Below, one piece after another: positions 50,437 through 50,988 of a stretch of DNA of 50,988 nt. Numbering within the stretch: the stretch's first letter is position 1; every line of letters begins with the position of its first letter. The notes beneath the pieces are model-generated. The model was given only the letters and a program-made list of their open reading frames with translations. It did not search any database and was not told the origin of the DNA. This DNA is from an uncultured SAR86 cluster bacterium (GTDB lineage: Bacteria > Pseudomonadota > Gammaproteobacteria > Magnimaribacterales > TMED112): assembly GCA_902526535.1 (NCBI GenBank), contig CABZLG010000006.1, positions 1 through 50,988 of the forward strand. Reading direction: 5' to 3'. The position numbers and the translations under genes are program-made.

Positions 50437-50988
50437 TTACACAATACATTATATTAAGTTCCCCATTATAACTATTTATAAGCTTGCCGATTGGTAAATT
50501 AATAACCTCTTCAGATTTGCTTTCAATTTTATTTATCAGATCATATTTATTCTTGCCTTTAGCAATAAAAAGAATCTCTTTAGTTTTCTTAATATATTTT
50601 TCTGAAAGAGTAATCCTATATTCAAAACTATCACCAATTTTTGCAGAAATTATTTTCAAATTATTACTTTCATCATTTTCAATAACTTCGGTTGAGGGAA
50701 ATATTGATGCATAGTGGCCATCATCACCTAATCCAAGTAAGGCAATATCTGGATGTTTGATCTTGTTCAAAGCATTAGAGATTTTGCTTAATGAAATATT
50801 TTTATAATTACTAATTGGAAAATCACATAACTTAAAAATACTGGAATTTGTTAAAGAAGATATTGTAAGAAAATTACTTCTCTCCCTATCATTTGTAATC
50901 CTTTCATCACTTAAAATCAATTGGTTAAATATTTTTTCGTTAAAAAATTTTTTGAATAAAAAAAGAGGTGTTGTACCTCCAGGAACTA
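50429..50988 (-). CDS. pgl: 6-phosphogluconolactonase-like, 5'-truncated by window
   Basis: The frame is open from the window edge, beyond the TTG at 50920 used by the ORF track. It reads VPGGTTPLFLFKKFF, then NQLILSDERITNDRERSNF and ALLGLGDDGHYASIFP. These are the GG-TP, DER-SN and GxDGHxASxFP motifs of the NagB/Pgl family. The enzyme hydrolyses 6-phosphogluconolactone in the pentose phosphate pathway. The start lies outside the window. The stop overlaps the 2-hydroxyacid dehydrogenase start, so the two are one transcription unit. Confidence 0.88.
   Translation of the reverse strand, partial: VPGGTTPLFLFKKFFNEKIFNQLILSDERITNDRERSNFLTISSLTNSSIFKLCDFPISNYKNISLSKISNALNKIKHPDIALLGLGDDGHYASIFPSTEVIENDESNNLKIISAKIGDSFEYRITLSEKYIKKTKEILFIAKGKNKYDLINKIESKSEEVINLPIGKLINSYNGELNIMYCVND

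Noticed and set aside
24591-50988. Mobile element or phage origin of the glycan island
   Set aside because: No transposase, integrase, terminal inverted repeat or target duplication was seen.
1-50988. CRISPR array or tandem repeats
   Set aside because: No regularly spaced direct repeats were noticed; short A/T runs are composition effects.

Overview
The window is a dense, AT-rich stretch of bacterial chromosome with almost no non-coding DNA. Neighbouring genes routinely overlap by 1 to 20 bases. The housekeeping order (gyrA-serC-chorismate mutase-tyrA-aroA-cmk-rpsA-pyrF, then infC-rpmI-rplT-pheS-pheT) is gammaproteobacterial. The base composition, shortened proteins and tight packing suggest a streamlined marine gammaproteobacterium of the SAR86 kind. 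That placement is inference from gene order and style, not from a marker search.

Layout. (1) 1-2760: three-subunit proton-translocating transhydrogenase pntAA/pntAB/pntB, cut by the window start. (2) 2771-10482: gyrA and an overlapping serC/aromatic/cmk/rpsA run. (3) 10503-14616: pyrF, a short pgi, uvrC and a VOC protein. (4) 14703-21692: infC-rpmI-rplT-pheS-pheT-metK, a cytidylyltransferase/cupin fusion, and ahcY. (5) 21713-24579: tRNA-Cys, a convergent membrane-anchored sugar dehydrogenase/cytochrome c, a short UDP-glucose dehydrogenase-like gene, and tRNA-Leu(UAA). (6) 24591-50988: about 26 kb of surface-glycan genes: glycosyltransferases, a Wzz-like protein, a frameshifted polymerase-like gene, an asparagine synthase, several nucleotidyltransferases, a Gfo/Idh/MocA oxidoreductase, a DAHP-synthase-like enzyme, a shikimate-dehydrogenase-like enzyme, a 2OG-Fe(II) oxygenase, a GT52-like transferase, an ABC exporter, a WavE-like protein, an epimerase, a KdsB-like protein, HAD phosphatases, a 2-hydroxyacid dehydrogenase, and a 6-phosphogluconolactonase cut by the window end.

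The most interesting signals are as follows. (a) Phenylalanyl-tRNA synthetase has lost both classical tRNA-binding appendages: the alpha-subunit coiled coil and the beta-subunit EMAP/OB domain. (b) The glycan island centres on CMP-activated acids and contains a DAHP-synthase-like enzyme whose conserved GPC metal-ligand cysteine is asparagine, next to a shikimate-dehydrogenase-like enzyme with altered substrate residues. Together with KdsB/NeuA-like genes this suggests a pathway to an unusual 3-deoxy-ulosonic acid. (c) There are unusual fusions: GT2 with a CofD/YvcK-like domain beside a nucleotidyltransferase, GT2 with a degenerate NeuA-like domain, HAD phosphatase with nucleotidyltransferase, and cytidylyltransferase with a ManC-type cupin. 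(d) Six genes have a TATAAT-type box exactly 11 nt before the start codon and no Shine-Dalgarno, implying roughly 5-nt leaders.

No gene-free stretch exceeds 300 bases. No IS element, CRISPR array, phage gene or rRNA was seen. All calls are made by eye from motifs and translated ORFs, with no database search.
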